A stretch of 64,000 nucleotides of DNA from NCBI GenBank assembly GCA_036426205.1, contig CM071579.1:18979480-19043479 (forward strand), in the 5' to 3' direction. Below the pieces are notes generated by a model, which saw nothing but the letters and a program-made list of their open reading frames with translations, ran no database searches and was not told where the DNA came from. This document shows, piece by piece, positions 21,234-32,298 of the stretch. How positions within the stretch are numbered: the stretch's first letter is position 1; every line of letters begins with the position of its first letter. A program made the position numbers and the translations under genes. Source of the DNA: Ascaphus truei (Eukaryota; Chordata; Amphibia; Anura; Ascaphidae).

Positions 21234-21553
21234 CGGAGATTCAGAGGTACTGGACCATGATCCAGATGCTTATCTACGAGATCACGGGACTCCCCCTTCC
21301 CCTGGATCCTCTGACCATGGTGCTGAGCAAACCCATCGAAGATCTTCCTCCGCCGATGTCACGGCTGATCACAGCCATGCTGACAGCGGCCAGATGCTCT
21401 ATAGCGGCAGCCTGGAAACAGATTAAGGCCCCCTCGAGAACTACAGTAGTTAGAAGGGTCAATGAGGTCATGACTATGGAGAAGCTTACGGCTATGCTCC
21501 AAAAGAAAATGCCTCAGTTTTGGAACACATGTAACCCTTGGCTCGAGAGATAA
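21234..21553 (+). pseudogene. L1-type ORF2 C-terminal fragment
   Basis: An open frame to the TAA at 21551 reads SEIQRYWTMIQMLIYEITG, then DPLTMVLSKPIEDLP, LITAMLTAARCSIAAAWK, MTMEKLTAMLQKKMPQFWN and TCNPWLER. This is the C-terminal segment of L1 ORF2. It corresponds to the VWTPWLAQ ending of the neighbouring minus-strand copy. There is no RT palm. Truncation on insertion, rather than mutation, explains the missing part, since the retained frame is open. Confidence 0.82.
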
Positions 21554-21818
21554 AACCTCAAAAATCTGAACCCCTCGGACCACTAGTCCCCCCAGACTAT
21601 TGGAGGGGATAACGAGGAAGTCTCTGGGCGAACCCTCACCCCACCCACCTTCTTCTCCCCCCTTCCCCCCTCTATCTTTCCTCCTACCGAAAATGGAAAA
21701 CTGTTATTGGTCACTATCTGATTGCACTGAGTTGAAATGTTGTGGGCTCATGACATTTCTGTATGTACACTTGTATATGAATGTGTCCAATAAAAAAAAT
21801 TGTTATAAAAAAAAAAAA
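21234..21818 (+). mobile_element. second L1-type LINE, extreme 5' truncation, plus strand
   Basis: A 585-bp insertion with a 3' UTR, an AATAAA signal near 21789 and a poly(A) of 12. It is flanked by the 10-bp direct repeat GCAGTGGCTT (21224-21233 and 21819-21828), or longer if flanking A's count. It sits 31 bp from the minus-strand L1, but its separate duplication shows that it is an independent event. Confidence 0.88.
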
Positions 21819-21828
21819 GCAGTGGCTT

Positions 21829-22556
21829 AAAAAAACAGATTTGGAGTTTTTAGATTACAATGACAAACGCAGACAGTACAAGTCCAAATCACTGGCAAAT
21901 CTTAACCGTGCAGCATTCATTGTGCTAAATTAATCTCGGCCTGTATTATCCAAGCTCCTGCACATTAGAGGTAATTGTGGCTTTCTAATACTGTTTGCAT
22001 AAGAAGTGGCAGCAGGAGCTACATATTTGGCTAAGATAATGACACACATACTATTTTTAAATAGCTGGAGGGGCAGGGAAGTGATTCTTGCTGATGGGGT
22101 TGACGAGGCTTTTGTCTGCTTGGAGATTTGAGCTGCCAGCTTTTTCCTGTATCTGACAAAACACAATAGACCTGAGGCAGCATCTAATTTTTTAACAGAT
22201 TTATGTTTAAAACAGAAAATTATAGAGGGCAGCGTGCCCGTTTGAAATCTCTATTCTGTAATGCTCTGGAACATTAAATGTCTGGAACGACGATCTAACA
22301 ACTTCGACACTTCCTTTCTCTTTCACTCTGAGCTCAACAAAGACAACAGGGGGAGGTCATGTCCGCTCTTCCCTGCCACTCCCAGCACCACCGCCTGCAG
22401 AGCGAGAGTCGTTGTCGGGTTAAATAAATGCTACATTGTTTCTATGGCTACGCCGCTGAATTTATGGACTTAAAGTGGCAACACAGCTGACATTTCAACT
22501 TTGCTTTTAATGTTGGGGCAATGTGAAAAAAGGCTTCATACACTTTCTACTGTATG
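21829..22556. other. unique sequence, no gene seen
   Basis: The interval 21950-22330 is repeat-free and of moderate complexity. I see no splice-bounded open frame. It could be ordinary unique DNA or a conserved non-coding element. Confidence 0.4.
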
Positions 22557-22844
22557 TAAGTGTAACGGGTGTTCCCTATGAATACCGCCGCTACTACTTG
22601 CTGTGCAACCTGTGTGGCTCTCAGGAGCCTAAGCCTCCGCTTGGGGAACCTGGGGTACATACATATCATACATCTCTAGGTGCAACGCCTCCACCTGGGA
22701 GGGATCCCAACGGAGTGGGAGGAAGCCCTCACAGGAAACAACCACACAACACTACCGAATATAAAACAGGACTGGCTTTACTGCATGGAAACACACATAT
22801 CACATAACATCATAACATCATAACAGCATAACCTCATCATGCGC

Positions 22845-23050
22845 CACGGCGGGCGCTAACCACACTGGGTGTCACGGCGGACACTAACCACACTAGGCGT
22901 CACGGCGGACGCTACCACCTCTAGGCATCACGGCGGACGCTACCACCTCTAGGCGTCACGGCGGACGCTATCACCTTTAGGCGTCACGGCGGACGCTAAC
23001 CTTTAGGCGTCACGGCGGACGCTAACCTTTAGGCGTCACGGCGGATGCTA
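22845..23050. repeat. 26-28-bp minisatellite in the LTR-like element
   Basis: About eight copies built on GCGTCACGGCGGACGCTA with variable spacers (ACCACACTAG, CCACCTCTAG, ACCTTTAG). Unit length falls from left to right. Confidence 0.92.
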
Positions 23051-23728
23051 ACCACCCACAATGTGACCCCACCCTGTGTCCAGTAACCCCCACCCAAATG
23101 TCTCGTGCTCCCGAAGTCAAATACCACTGTACATGTGTATGTGTGACTGCGCAGCCACTATGTTTGGTGATAGGCCTGGTTGGTGCACGGGAGTTGCAGG
23201 TTACCTGCCCGGGCTCCAGCCACGGGTACCGCGATATAAATCCGCACGATCCGACGTGGTCCTCCACACCGCGTGGGTTGAAAGTCCAGCGCGAACAATG
23301 TCACTCCTTGTCGCAGGGTCTTTGGTGGTGTCCTGAGCCCAGAACCCACCTCACAGGGCCGCACGGCTTCAACACTGTGTCCCTGTCTATTCAACCAATA
23401 ATGGGGCAGTGTCCCTATCTAGGGCCTGTCCCTAAGCTCCACAAGCTACTAGATGACTCAGGACCTAACTGGGACCTTGGGGGGCTGCTGGCCTAATGCA
23501 GAGGGTCACTGACCCCTGCATCCACCTCTTACCCCTATCTGGTCCGGATCCTGACTGCCTGCGTGGCTGCAAAACCCCGCGAAATGTAGCAATCTCCTCC
23601 CAGGCAAATCCCTCAGCCCTATTGGCTCCCTGGCGTCAGGTGTCTCTGCCCCTATGCACCCTGGGGGCTGGCATGCTCATCTCGCGCATACGCGAGCTAT
23701 CTAGTCCTCCCGCGCTGGGTTCGGACAC

Positions 23729-23910
23729 TGCGCATGCGCAACAGCCCTACCATGGCGGCGCCCTGCTTCCCGAGCCGCCGGGCCGGTAGCAACGCGATCT
23801 TCCCTGCACTTTCTGCCTACTGCGCATGCGCGAGACTCTCTGCAATGGCGGCGCCCTCTTCACAAGCCGCCGGGCCGGTAGCAACGCGATCGCGGCCTTA
23901 GCGACGGCCC
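23729..23910. promoter_or_regulatory. tandem 92-bp unit with NRF1-like and YY1-like words
   Basis: TGCGCATGCGCA at 23729-23740 and TGCGCATGCGCG at 23821-23832 match the NRF1 palindrome. Each is followed about 12-14 bp later by ATGGCGGC, a YY1-type core. CpG density is high. Such modules drive TATA-less transcription in vertebrates. Here they sit inside a transposable element, so a TE promoter is inferred, not shown. Confidence 0.5.
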
Positions 23911-24870
23911 GATCGCGTCCCCGGCAACCGGCCTGTACATCAGGGCAACGCGTTGCTCCCTGCACTGGCCCCCACCCTCGCGAAGTGCCGGCGGGTCCGT
24001 CGCTGCCCTCGGCGGCACCCACGACCACTCGGCACTCGCGGAGGGGGGTCAGTGAGTCAGAAATTACCTCAGGGTTACATTCTCCCCCTCGCAGAATCCC
24101 AACGACCTCGCTTGGGTAGCAACCATACATAGTGTTACACAATGAAAAATGCATAGTAAACAGTACATCACATACAATAGGCATTTGTTCACCAGTACCC
24201 AACATACCCGCATGGATACCCGAGGCCAGCTGAGTCTCAGAGTGGAGTGCCCCTAACTGATTGGGTGAGGGTATCCCACCTTGACCCTTGCGAGTCTTTT
24301 GGAGCTCAAGATCAGTTTCTTCCGTCAAAACACCGCCTCCCCCTCGCGAAAAAAATAGTAAGGGGTCCGGGGTATTGACCCTTGCCGGACCTTCCGGTTT
24401 CGTCTCACGGGAGACAGGAAGGTTCAGTCTCTTGCCTCGGTCCACCACATGGCGAACATAGCGCTCCATCGCACACCTGGGAGAGGCCACAACTACCAGA
24501 GCGGTCTCAACAGAGTCTTTGTCCGCTCATGGCGGCGCCCTGCTTCCCGAGCCGCCGGGCCGGTAGCAACGCGATTGCGGCCTTAGCGACGGCCCGATCG
24601 CGTCCCCGGCAATCGGCCTGCTCGCCGCTCGCGTCCCTAGCTACCAGAGATCGCTCGTTCACGCGCCGGCCCCCCCTCACTCCCTCGCACACAGCGTCTG
24701 CCGAAAGGGAGGAGGGGGTCAGCCATGACAGGGGGGAACCTGGCTACATAAGCAATGCAATAAAAATAGTTTCCAAAGTAATTTCCCCAAATGGAATGGT
24801 TCAGCGATAAAAATGGCATACTTACAGTATGGCGTTGATGCAGGAAAGAGCTGTGGTATAGTGTTTAAAC

Positions 24871-25321
24871 TATAGATTTGGCCACGTATCTCCAGGCTAC
24901 GGGCTTACCTTGTAAACCTCCGGCTGGCGGCGTCTCCCGGCATCCTTCGGACATCCTTCCGGCATCTCCCCCCCTCCAACTGCTGTCAATAAGGCTTTGC
25001 AGCGTCAAATGGCGCCGTGTAGCCAGGACAACAGGAACGCTACGTGACATCACAGCGCCTTGTGACGACCAGTTGCTAGAACACCAGGACGCTACACGAC
25101 ATCATGTAGCGCTGCATTGCCATGACAACATGACATCACATGACGCATCAGTGCTATAAGGCATCCTGTTGTCATGGCAACCACAGTCACACTGACAGCA
25201 GTTGCAAGGGTGGGATGCCAGGAGGATGCTGGGAGGATGCCGGGAGACGCCGCCGCCAAAGGTAAGAGCAAAATGTAAAAATGTTGTCCTGGTTAGCCTT
25301 CAGGCGAAGGTGGCAACCCTG
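24871..25321. mobile_element. foldback MITE-like element (family A)
   Basis: The right end is GAAGGTGGCAACCCTG. Long inverted arms pair GGCGGCGTCTCCCGGCATCC (24926 on) with its complement around 25225-25255. The core is rich in TGTTGCCATGACAAC-like palindromes. The left end is eroded. A truncated sister starts CAGGGTTGCCACCTTC at 35880. The CAG...CTG termini suggest a hAT type. Confidence 0.65.
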
Positions 25322-25573
25322 GTGGCTGCCTGCAATATACAGTAGTACTGTGCATGCGGCAGCTGCAGAAACACCTTTGCAAAATGTAAACACATCTGCC
25401 TTGACCTTAATTCCTGCAAACTTCCTAGAAACATTAGCAAGGCTGGTTTTGACATGAACTCTTCGTCCTGAAACCACGCAAATTATTATTTATAATCTTA
25501 TGTCAGGTAATCCTGAATATTATCCCTTAATAAACCTCAATTCCAAGCGGGTAATTATTATTACTTTTGTAAA

Positions 25574-25914
25574 CATAGGATTAAAGCAGGGGGTCTCCCC
25601 TCCCCCCCCCCCCATTAATTTCTGCTCCGGGTACCCCTTGCTTCCAGAGTTACTTAGCTCTGTACGGGGTGCAGGTATCTCTCTGCTTTTTAAAGCTCCT
25701 GCATCATGTGGGCCAATAGGAAGCCGCATCGGATGACATCACAGCTTCCTATTGGTCCACAGGACGCGGGAGTTTTGAAAAGTGGCCACTGCGAGCTCCT
25801 CGCTAGCTGAGCGGCTACCGGCACCCCCTATGAAGGTATCTCCGGAAGCAGGGGGTCCCCAGCGCTGAAATTAATGGGGTTCAGGGTCGGAGACCCCCCT
25901 TCTTCAATCCTATG
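25574..25914. repeat. foldback repeat (family B), inverted ends
   Basis: CATAGGATTAAAGCAGGGGG at the left pairs with the complement of the right end (CTTCAATCCTATG). A second pair, CCAATAGGAAGC / GCTTCCTATTGG, lies near 25711 and 25743. A right-half sister copy lies at 46370-46593. Confidence 0.75.
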
Positions 25915-26310
25915 TTCATTTTTTTTTTAATTGCTAAACAAATTGCTTGCTTGGATTGATTGCTGCTGTAATTTCCTAGTTGCAATCTTGTTCCCTTTTT
26001 AATTGAAGGCACCACGCCTGTCTCGGCCAGTCTTGTGATACCGAACCCATAGAGTACTTGAACATTTAGCACATGGGCCTGTGAATGAGCTCAACTCCTC
26101 CATTTAATGGCCAGCTGCAGTATGTATCTTGATCCCTTTTCTCTTCTAGCCCTAATGTGAATGAAGTGTGGACCTTCCTTTCTAAGGTAGAGTTTTGCTG
26201 GTGGCTCCTGCTCAGTATATAATGAGGGTTATGATTTGTTTATTACCTCTGTTCTCTCCCAATCATTTGATTGATCAGCTATATTTCTTTCTAACCCTTT
26301 TGTTTGTAAC

Positions 26311-26677
26311 CAGCGGCGGATTTGAGAATCCGCCGCCCCGTGGCACTTACATGTGTTGCCCGCCTTCTGGCCGCCCCCTCCATCTCCTTTGGAATCCCAG
26401 CGTCAAATGACGCCGCATACGTCATCAATGTGACGGAGCACGGCGTTGTGTTGCCATGGTAATGCAGCATCATGACATCATGTTTCCATGGCAACAAGAG
26501 GCCATGTGACGTCACGTTGGGGCGTCCGTGGCATCATTTGATGCTGGGATTCCAAAGGAGATAGAAGGCGGCAGCAGGAGAGCGGCCGACACATGTAAGT
26601 GCATTTCCATTAAGACCGATAGGCCCGAGAGTTCTGCAAATGCATATGGGGCGGAAATTTTTGCCGGTCCGCCAGGT
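26311..26677. mobile_element. hAT-like foldback MITE (family C), 8-bp duplication
   Basis: Starts CAGCGGCGGATTTG. It is flanked by the 8-bp direct repeat TTTGTAAC (26303-26310 and 26678-26685). Long inverted arms pair CTCCTTTGGAATCCCAGCGTC (near 26385) with the right arm near 26550. The central ATGACATCATG palindrome is flanked by TTGCCATGG/CCATGGCAA. A sister copy is at 27869-28221. Confidence 0.75.
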
Positions 26678-26785
26678 TTTGTAACCCTTTGGGTGCCAGA
26701 GGGGTCACAGTACTACAGCGCCTCTTTCGACTACAAACATTTCTAAACACATTCCTGCCCCCCTGACCTAACAGATCATTTAGAT

Positions 26786-26942
26786 CAGGGGCGGCCAACT
26801 TCAGCCCTTAAGGCCCACCAACAGGTCAGGTTTTCATGATATCCCTGCTTCAGCACAGGTGGCTCAGTCATTGACTGAGCCACTGATTGAGCCACCTGTG
26901 TTGAAGCAGGGACATACTGAAAACCTGACCTGTTGAGGACTG
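26786..26942. mobile_element. palindromic hAT-type MITE (family D), right end truncated
   Basis: Starts CAGGGGCGGCCAACTTCAG. The arms CTGCTTCAGCACAGGTGGCT and their complement face each other. The right end stops at GAGGACTG, so the terminal 15-20 bp are lost. Confidence 0.85.
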
Positions 26943-27868
26943 ATAAAGTGCACACATCCAACATTCATTTGAAAACTCCCCATTAATCCTTTGCATGTTT
27001 TCCTGAAATAACTTTGATCCCAATGTATACTAAGCAAACTGTTGCTTAAGCCAGCAATCCTGCATGATTGTTTTTTATATCGTTGGAACCAGCACCCCTG
27101 AGCTGAACCGTGCTGTATCCAGCTCCAGGCCCTCTCTCCCCAACCAGCTACCAAGGTGCCAGGGCTCCCTCCGGGGAAACAATATGGCAGTTTAAATCTT
27201 ACGACGGGACCTGCGGGCCAACAGGAATCTGTTATGTCTTCGGTTACGACTTCCTGTTGATCAACAGCGGCGGCCATGTTGGATTTTCCAGAGGAAGCGC
27301 TGGCAACTGCCATGGTAATTACCTGGGTTACCAGGTGTTCCACAGAGCTGTAAATAGAAGAGGTTCCGCTCTGGGGAACACCTGGCTCCAATTATATACC
27401 AGGATTGCTGCTGTAATGTTTACTTTTCCAAAACCGAGTCTTTTTTTGGCCCCTCTTCTTGATAAATTAATTAGAATGAGAACTTATTATGATAACTATA
27501 CTCCACATTTTCCTCTCTTGAACTATCAATGAAAATAACATGGCAACTAATTTGAGATCACTGAATCGAGAACACTTACATGGTTTTATTTCAATTAGCG
27601 TCCTTCTATTTAAAAGTACCCTGTGAGGGTGTTGTCTGTTTTCTACATTATCATAGCCAAAAAAAACATACTTCTGATACATTTATCGTTTTTTTAAAAA
27701 AAGGGGGAATAAGCATTAGTCTCATATTTTGGGCATTTGCTTCATCTGTAAATATTAATGGAAGGAACTGATACTATTTTTAAAAGAAACTGATATTTAT
27801 TTTAATTTACCTTTGTCGAACCACTTAAGTGCGGGTAGGGCCTGCAGCGTACTGCTCTTTAATGTACT
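26943..27868. other. unique sequence, no gene seen
   Basis: Contains a G/C-richer stretch 27110-27410 without a convincing ORF. Nothing is recognised. Confidence 0.4.
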
Positions 27869-28221
27869 CGGCGGCGGATTTCAAAACCCGCCGCCCATAG
27901 GCACTTGCATATGGCGGCCGCCCCCTTTCTGCCGCCCTCCTCCTCCTTCCGATTCGTGGCGTCATTCGTCACCGACGTGACATCACACGGCGTCCTGTTG
28001 CCATGGTAACGTGACATCGTGACGTCATTTGACGTCATGTTTCCATGGCAACAAGACGCCGTGTGACGTCACATTGATGGCGTCTGCGACGTCATTTGAC
28101 GCTGCGAATCGGAAGGAGGCAGCAAAGAGGCACCTGGCGTATGTGACTTCTCATCAGGCCCGATAGGTGGTATTTGGTATATGGGGGCAGACATTTTTGC
28201 CTAACAGGAAATCTGCCACTG
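27869..28221. mobile_element. hAT-like foldback MITE (family C), second copy
   Basis: Same design as 26311-26677: GGCGGCGGATTTC start, CAGTGGCAGATTTCC as the right end complement, and a core with TTGCCATGG / CCATGGCAA and TGACGTCA palindromes. The imperfect 8-bp flanks AATGTACT and GATGTTCT agree at 6 of 8. Confidence 0.7.
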
Positions 28222-28673
28222 GATGTTCTACATTTACCAACCAAATGGAATAGTGGGCTTCCTTCCTATCATGGTCATACAGTAGTAATGTGTGCTCTCT
28301 AAACACATGGAATGTTTCAGATACTCAAAAGCCGCCGGGTGACAAAACTGACTTATCCAAGTCCACAAGAAGTGAATATCAAGACCTGGACTACATTAAC
28401 CAGCGTCGAAGGCACCCACATTACCACTATACCTTCTCTGTATTTTACTGGCACCAAAAGTGCACTCGAGGCATTAAAAAAATCTGCCGATAATCCAAAG
28501 AATACGTTCGATGCCAGATATTGACTGAATGGAAGAGCAGGGGCTGTCTGAAAGCACATGTCAAACGTGTCAATTATTGCAATTTACAGTATATGGCAAG
28601 CTGCTGGGCATGGGGGGTGCTGGGTGGAAATGTCTCCTATTGTGCCAACATATAGCAATATTACACATCTGGT
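28222..28673. other. unique sequence, no gene seen
   Basis: Short overlapping open frames near 28290-28560 show no protein motif. I treat them as chance. Confidence 0.45.
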
Positions 28674-29285
28674 TACATAGTTACATAGTAGATGAGGTTG
28701 AAAAAAGACTTCCGTCCATCAAGTTCAACCTATGCTAAATTTAGACAACAGATACTTTATCCTATATCTATACTTATTGATCTAGAGGAAGGCAAACAAA
28801 AAACCCCATTAAGGGGGACAAATAAATTCCTTCCTGACTCCAAGAATTGGCAATCGGATTAATCCCTGGATCAACATCCTTCCCATGTATACTTATTTGG
28901 TATATCCCTGTATGCCTTTCCCATCTAAAAATATGTCCAACCTTTTTTTGAAGATATCTATTGTATCTGCCATCCCAGTCTCCATGGGTAATGAATTCCA
29001 CATTGTAACTGCCCTTACTGTAAAGAACCCTTCCCTTTGTTTCTGGTGAAATCTCCTTTCCTCCAACCTTAAGGGATGCCCCCGAGTCCTTAGTACTGCC
29101 CATGGGATCAATAGTTCTTTTGAAAGCTCCTTGTACTGTCCCCGAATATATTTGTATATAGTTATCATATCCCCTCTTAGACGCCTCTTTTCTAATGTAA
29201 ATAAATCTAAGTTAGCTAGCCTCTCCTCATAAGTTAGAATGTCCATCCCCTTTATTAATTTGGTGGCTCTCTTGGTCAATGGTGA
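28674..29285 (-). mobile_element. CR1-like LINE 3' end, second copy
   Basis: Same family as 833-2175, in the opposite orientation. The plus-strand left border carries GGTTACATAGTTACATAG, the short direct repeats at the CR1 3' end. The copy is truncated to the last 0.6 kb. Confidence 0.88.
28893..29280 (-). pseudogene. CR1-like ORF2 C-terminal fragment
   Basis: Minus-strand frame reads RATKLIKGMDILTYEERLAN, then LDLFTLEKRRLRGDMITIYK, then YIRGQYKELSKELLIPWAV. RRFHQKQREGFFTVRAVTMW follows, then NSLPMETGMADTIDIFKKRL, and it ends FLDGKGIQGYTK. The frame is almost intact, unlike the plus-strand copy, so this is the better sequence for defining the family. No RT catalytic residues are included. 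The start is a truncation. Confidence 0.85.
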
Positions 29286-30607
29286 TGAATCCGTTTGCTG
29301 CCACACTCCGGTGTAGAATATTTTATGGCATCCACACCTTTTTCTTGGCCCCTGTAGGATTTCTGCCGGTTATTCCTCAACACGTAGAACCAAGGACCGT
29401 GACCCTGAAATGTTGGGCTACTGTAGTCGCACTGAAGATGTAATAAAGAAAGCACTTGTGTGTACATTTGCACCACAACCTGTGTGCAGTAACTATTCAT
29501 TGGAAAATTGGATCTACACCTGATCACATTATAATGGTAATAGAGTATGCTGCATTTATGTAGCACTTTACAATTCCACAGCAATATTCCACAGATATCC
29601 GTGCGCCTACTTCTAGAATGTAATCCTGGCAGGTTTTTTGGGGAAACTTCATGGTAGCCCCAAAAACCGAAGAGGGGAAGAAGGAGTGATGATTATTTTA
29701 ATCAGCCAATTAATTGTTGTGTCACCCAGGCACATGAGGATAAAGTGATTTGACCAAGATGAGTTACTGAGGTTAGAATCAGTTATAAAAAAAATAAGAC
29801 ACAAAAACCTAATCAAACGATAACAACACATTATAGGTTTGTGGCACATGTTATTGAATGGATCTGGAGGTGCACTAACGGTTTGTAACTTTGGATGGCA
29901 AATAAAAATACCACTTGTAGGTACGTTTGTATGTCTCAGACAGGTCTGCAAACCCTGCCTTTCCCCGTTATCGCTTAGCAAACAATTCTGTCACTGCAGC
30001 CAGGGATTCTGGGTAATGACATGCAAATGAGCACTCACCGTGTGTCTTTCTCTAATTCATTCTAACCTGGACCCCCTTTAACAATAGATGTAAACATTCC
30101 AAAACAAGCCAAAGTGCCACTTTCTCCCCGTTTGCTGGAACTTTTCTTCAACGCTACAGAATTTAGTCAGTTCTTTATGACAGTGCGGGTTTTTTTACTG
30201 GCTTGTTCATGATTTATATTGCGACAGCTTTGTAGCGCAGACGGCCTTGTGGGTAGAGTGAGACATTATCACAAGATCAGATTAAAATCCTGACACCTAT
30301 CACAAACAGTACAAGGAAATATTGCTCAAATGATTTTCCCAATTTGATGCTTTGCCTTATTAATTACTATATTAATTGGTCCATCCTGTAACTTGGGTTT
30401 CCTGATTGTGACGATGGTTCCTTTAGCAGTTTAATAAATAACCCCCCAATACACGCAATGGATAATGATGATAAAAGTATTATAACTAAATTAGTTATTG
30501 AAATGTTACACAACTAATGATATTCATCTGTTGACACAAATTAATAAATAATGCATCAGTTTTACGACATTGCCAGTGTCATCGTAATATCATGAGTTTT
30601 AAGAATT
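29286..30607. other. unique sequence with weak repeat traces
   Basis: 29380-29415 holds AAGGACCGTGACCCTGAAAT, a possible PLE motif remnant. 29545-29590 has a TGTAGCACTTTACAATTC-like SINE/LINE tail word. 30000-30600 is AT-rich without features. Confidence 0.4.
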
Positions 30608-31260
30608 TTTTTTTTTATCACAAATTTTTTATTGAATTTTTCTCATTTGGGGTACAGAATAAATAGACAGGGAAAACCATATTAACATAGCATAATATAA
30701 ACAACGTACAAAAATACACAAACATTAGGAGGGGATTAGATATATAGTCCGCCCCCTCCCTGCACACACCCTTTGTGGCCGGGGAAGCCCCATCATGGGG
30801 GAAGATTGATGAGGCGCAACCAGTCTGCCAAAAACTCATTTTGATACATCAGGGGAGAAAGACATAAACTGGGGGAGGTGGGAGGTTGTCTCGTCATCCT
30901 CTTTTGACTCAGCCAACTAAAATGAGACAGGAGTCCTCTCTTTGATATGTAGGGTCAGGAAGTCGCCCAGCTCTTGACCTATCCAGCTCCTCCCTTCTCC
31001 TTAGTTCCCATCCTCAATAACTTGGGATAGAATCTATCCTATCTATATGTAATCCAAAGGTCCCATATCTTATGTGTGTATGCCTAAGGTATTCCAAAAA
31101 GTGTGAAAATGTATTAAATGTGAAATATCCTGGACTTCGCAGCCATTTGAAAGAATAACAAATAGATATTTGTAACAGTTGCAATGAGATGAATCAAATG
31201 ATACCAAACACTTCATGATTAGGAGGTCTAAAGGACAGATATCTGTTTCTCATGCAAAAA
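30608..31260 (-). mobile_element. probable LINE (L1-like) 3' end
   Basis: T11 at 30608-30618 on the plus strand is followed by CACAAATTTTTTATTGAATT. On the minus strand this reads as an AATAAA signal just before a poly(A) tail, the arrangement seen at the L1 at 18595. No coding motif was recovered and the 5' limit is a guess. Confidence 0.4.
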
Positions 31261-31379
31261 TCGACGTTATGTTGTCATATTTCATACCCAGGCGTGTATA
31301 TTCCATCGATCTCAACATCTTCTTTAGCGCATACACAGTCTGAACCCTGCTCCTATGCGCAATGGATTAAAAATATATA

Positions 31380-31435
31380 TTGTGATGGATTGAGAGAGCG
31401 GGATGGAAGGGAGAGGGAGGGGTGGGGGAGAGAGT
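31380..31435. repeat. GA-rich tract
   Basis: GAGAGCGGGATGG and GGGAGAGGGAGGGG-type purine run with no gene. Confidence 0.7.
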
Positions 31436-31545
31436 GATATTAATTTAAGGGACCTTTGCAGAAGGTGAAAAGTGGGTCAGCTAGTTAGCTGTGTGTATTA
31501 ACCCTTGTCACATATACAAGTGACGTCATCACAGGTGTGCCGTAC

Positions 31546-31553
31546 GTGACAGC
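31546..31553. repeat. 8-bp target duplication, left copy
   Basis: GTGACAGC, matching GTGACGGC at 32299-32306 in 7 of 8 positions. Confidence 0.75.
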
Positions 31554-32298
31554 CAGGGCCGGTGCAACCACTAGCCAACCTAGGCAGTCGCCTAGGGTGG
31601 CACATTTTTGGGGGGCAGCAGTGGAGGCTGGGAGTAGAGCCGGCTGCTTCCTCTACCATGCCCCACTGCAGCAGAAACTGCTATTTGGGTCAGTGGAGGA
31701 GGGGTGTAAAAACAGAGGCGGGGGGGCAAAAACGAAGGGGGGTGTTGCAAAAAACAGAGGATGAGGGTGCCAAAATGGAGGGGGGGAGTGTAAAAATGGA
31801 GGAGGTGGCTGTAAAAATGGAGGTGGAGGTGTAAAAACAGAGTGGGAGGGGCAGGACTGCCTTACCTTTGGTGGAACCCAAGGTGGCATGCCGGCAGCAA
31901 GGCCCCTCCTCCTCCAACATTGCGTTGTTTTGGGGTGAGGGGGGGAAGAGATAGGGGTGGATGGAAAGAGAGAGGGGTGGGGACAGAGGGGTGGATGGGA
32001 GAGAAAGGGAGGTGGGGAAAGGGAAAGAAGGGTAGGGTGGAGGGGAGAGAAGGGTGGAGGGGAGAGGGAGTGGTGGGGGGAGAGAGGGGGGATGGGGGAG
32101 AGAGAGGAGTAGGGGGAAAGAAAGGGTGGAGAGAGATAGGTGGAGGGGAGAGAGAGCGGGTGGGGTGGAGGGGTGGAGGGGGAAAAGATAGAAAGGGGTG
32201 GGTGAAAGAGAATGCAGAGGGGGGGGGGGGAGAGAGGGAGGATTGCATCAGGCATGTCCAAAATTGGGGGGGTGTCAAATACCCTTGCACCGGCCCTG
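31554..32298. mobile_element. hAT-like non-autonomous element with purine-rich core (745 bp)
   Basis: The terminal inverted repeats are CAGGGCCGGTGCAA and TTGCACCGGCCCTG, a perfect match over 14 bp. The 8-bp duplication GTGACRGC flanks it. It has no transposase. The middle, 31685-32250, is almost pure A/G on the plus strand, in GGGGAGAGA-type tandem units. This gives long proline/serine-rich frames on the minus strand that are not genes. Confidence 0.88.

Larger units (their letters stand above)
22561..24748. mobile_element. LTR-like or foldback element, 2.2 kb, with internal repeats
   Basis: The ends are TGTAACGGGTGTTCCC and GGGGAACCTGGCTACA, so TG...CA with partly inverted termini. A 4-bp direct repeat TAAG flanks it (22557-22560 and 24749-24752). 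Inside are a 26-28-bp tandem array (22845-23050) and a 92-bp tandem duplication with GCGCATGCGC palindromes (23729 onward). A third copy of the GC-rich block is at 24529-24620. No reverse transcriptase or transposase is encoded; long open frames here reflect CpG-rich composition. A large solo LTR is the best guess, and a non-autonomous DNA transposon is the alternative. Confidence 0.6.

Noticed and set aside
23747..24490. 247-residue open frame on the minus strand
   Set aside because: CpG-rich sequence inside an LTR-like element; no domain, no splice evidence, and the repeated block at 24529 shows no codon-type conservation.
22561..24748. Genuine CpG-island promoter of a host gene
   Set aside because: The CpG-rich block is internally duplicated and sits between transposon-like ends; no exon or splice donor with coding character follows.
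30608..31260. Confident L1 call
   Set aside because: Only a poly(A)-like tail and an AATAAA on the minus strand are visible; no coding motif, so it is listed at low confidence.
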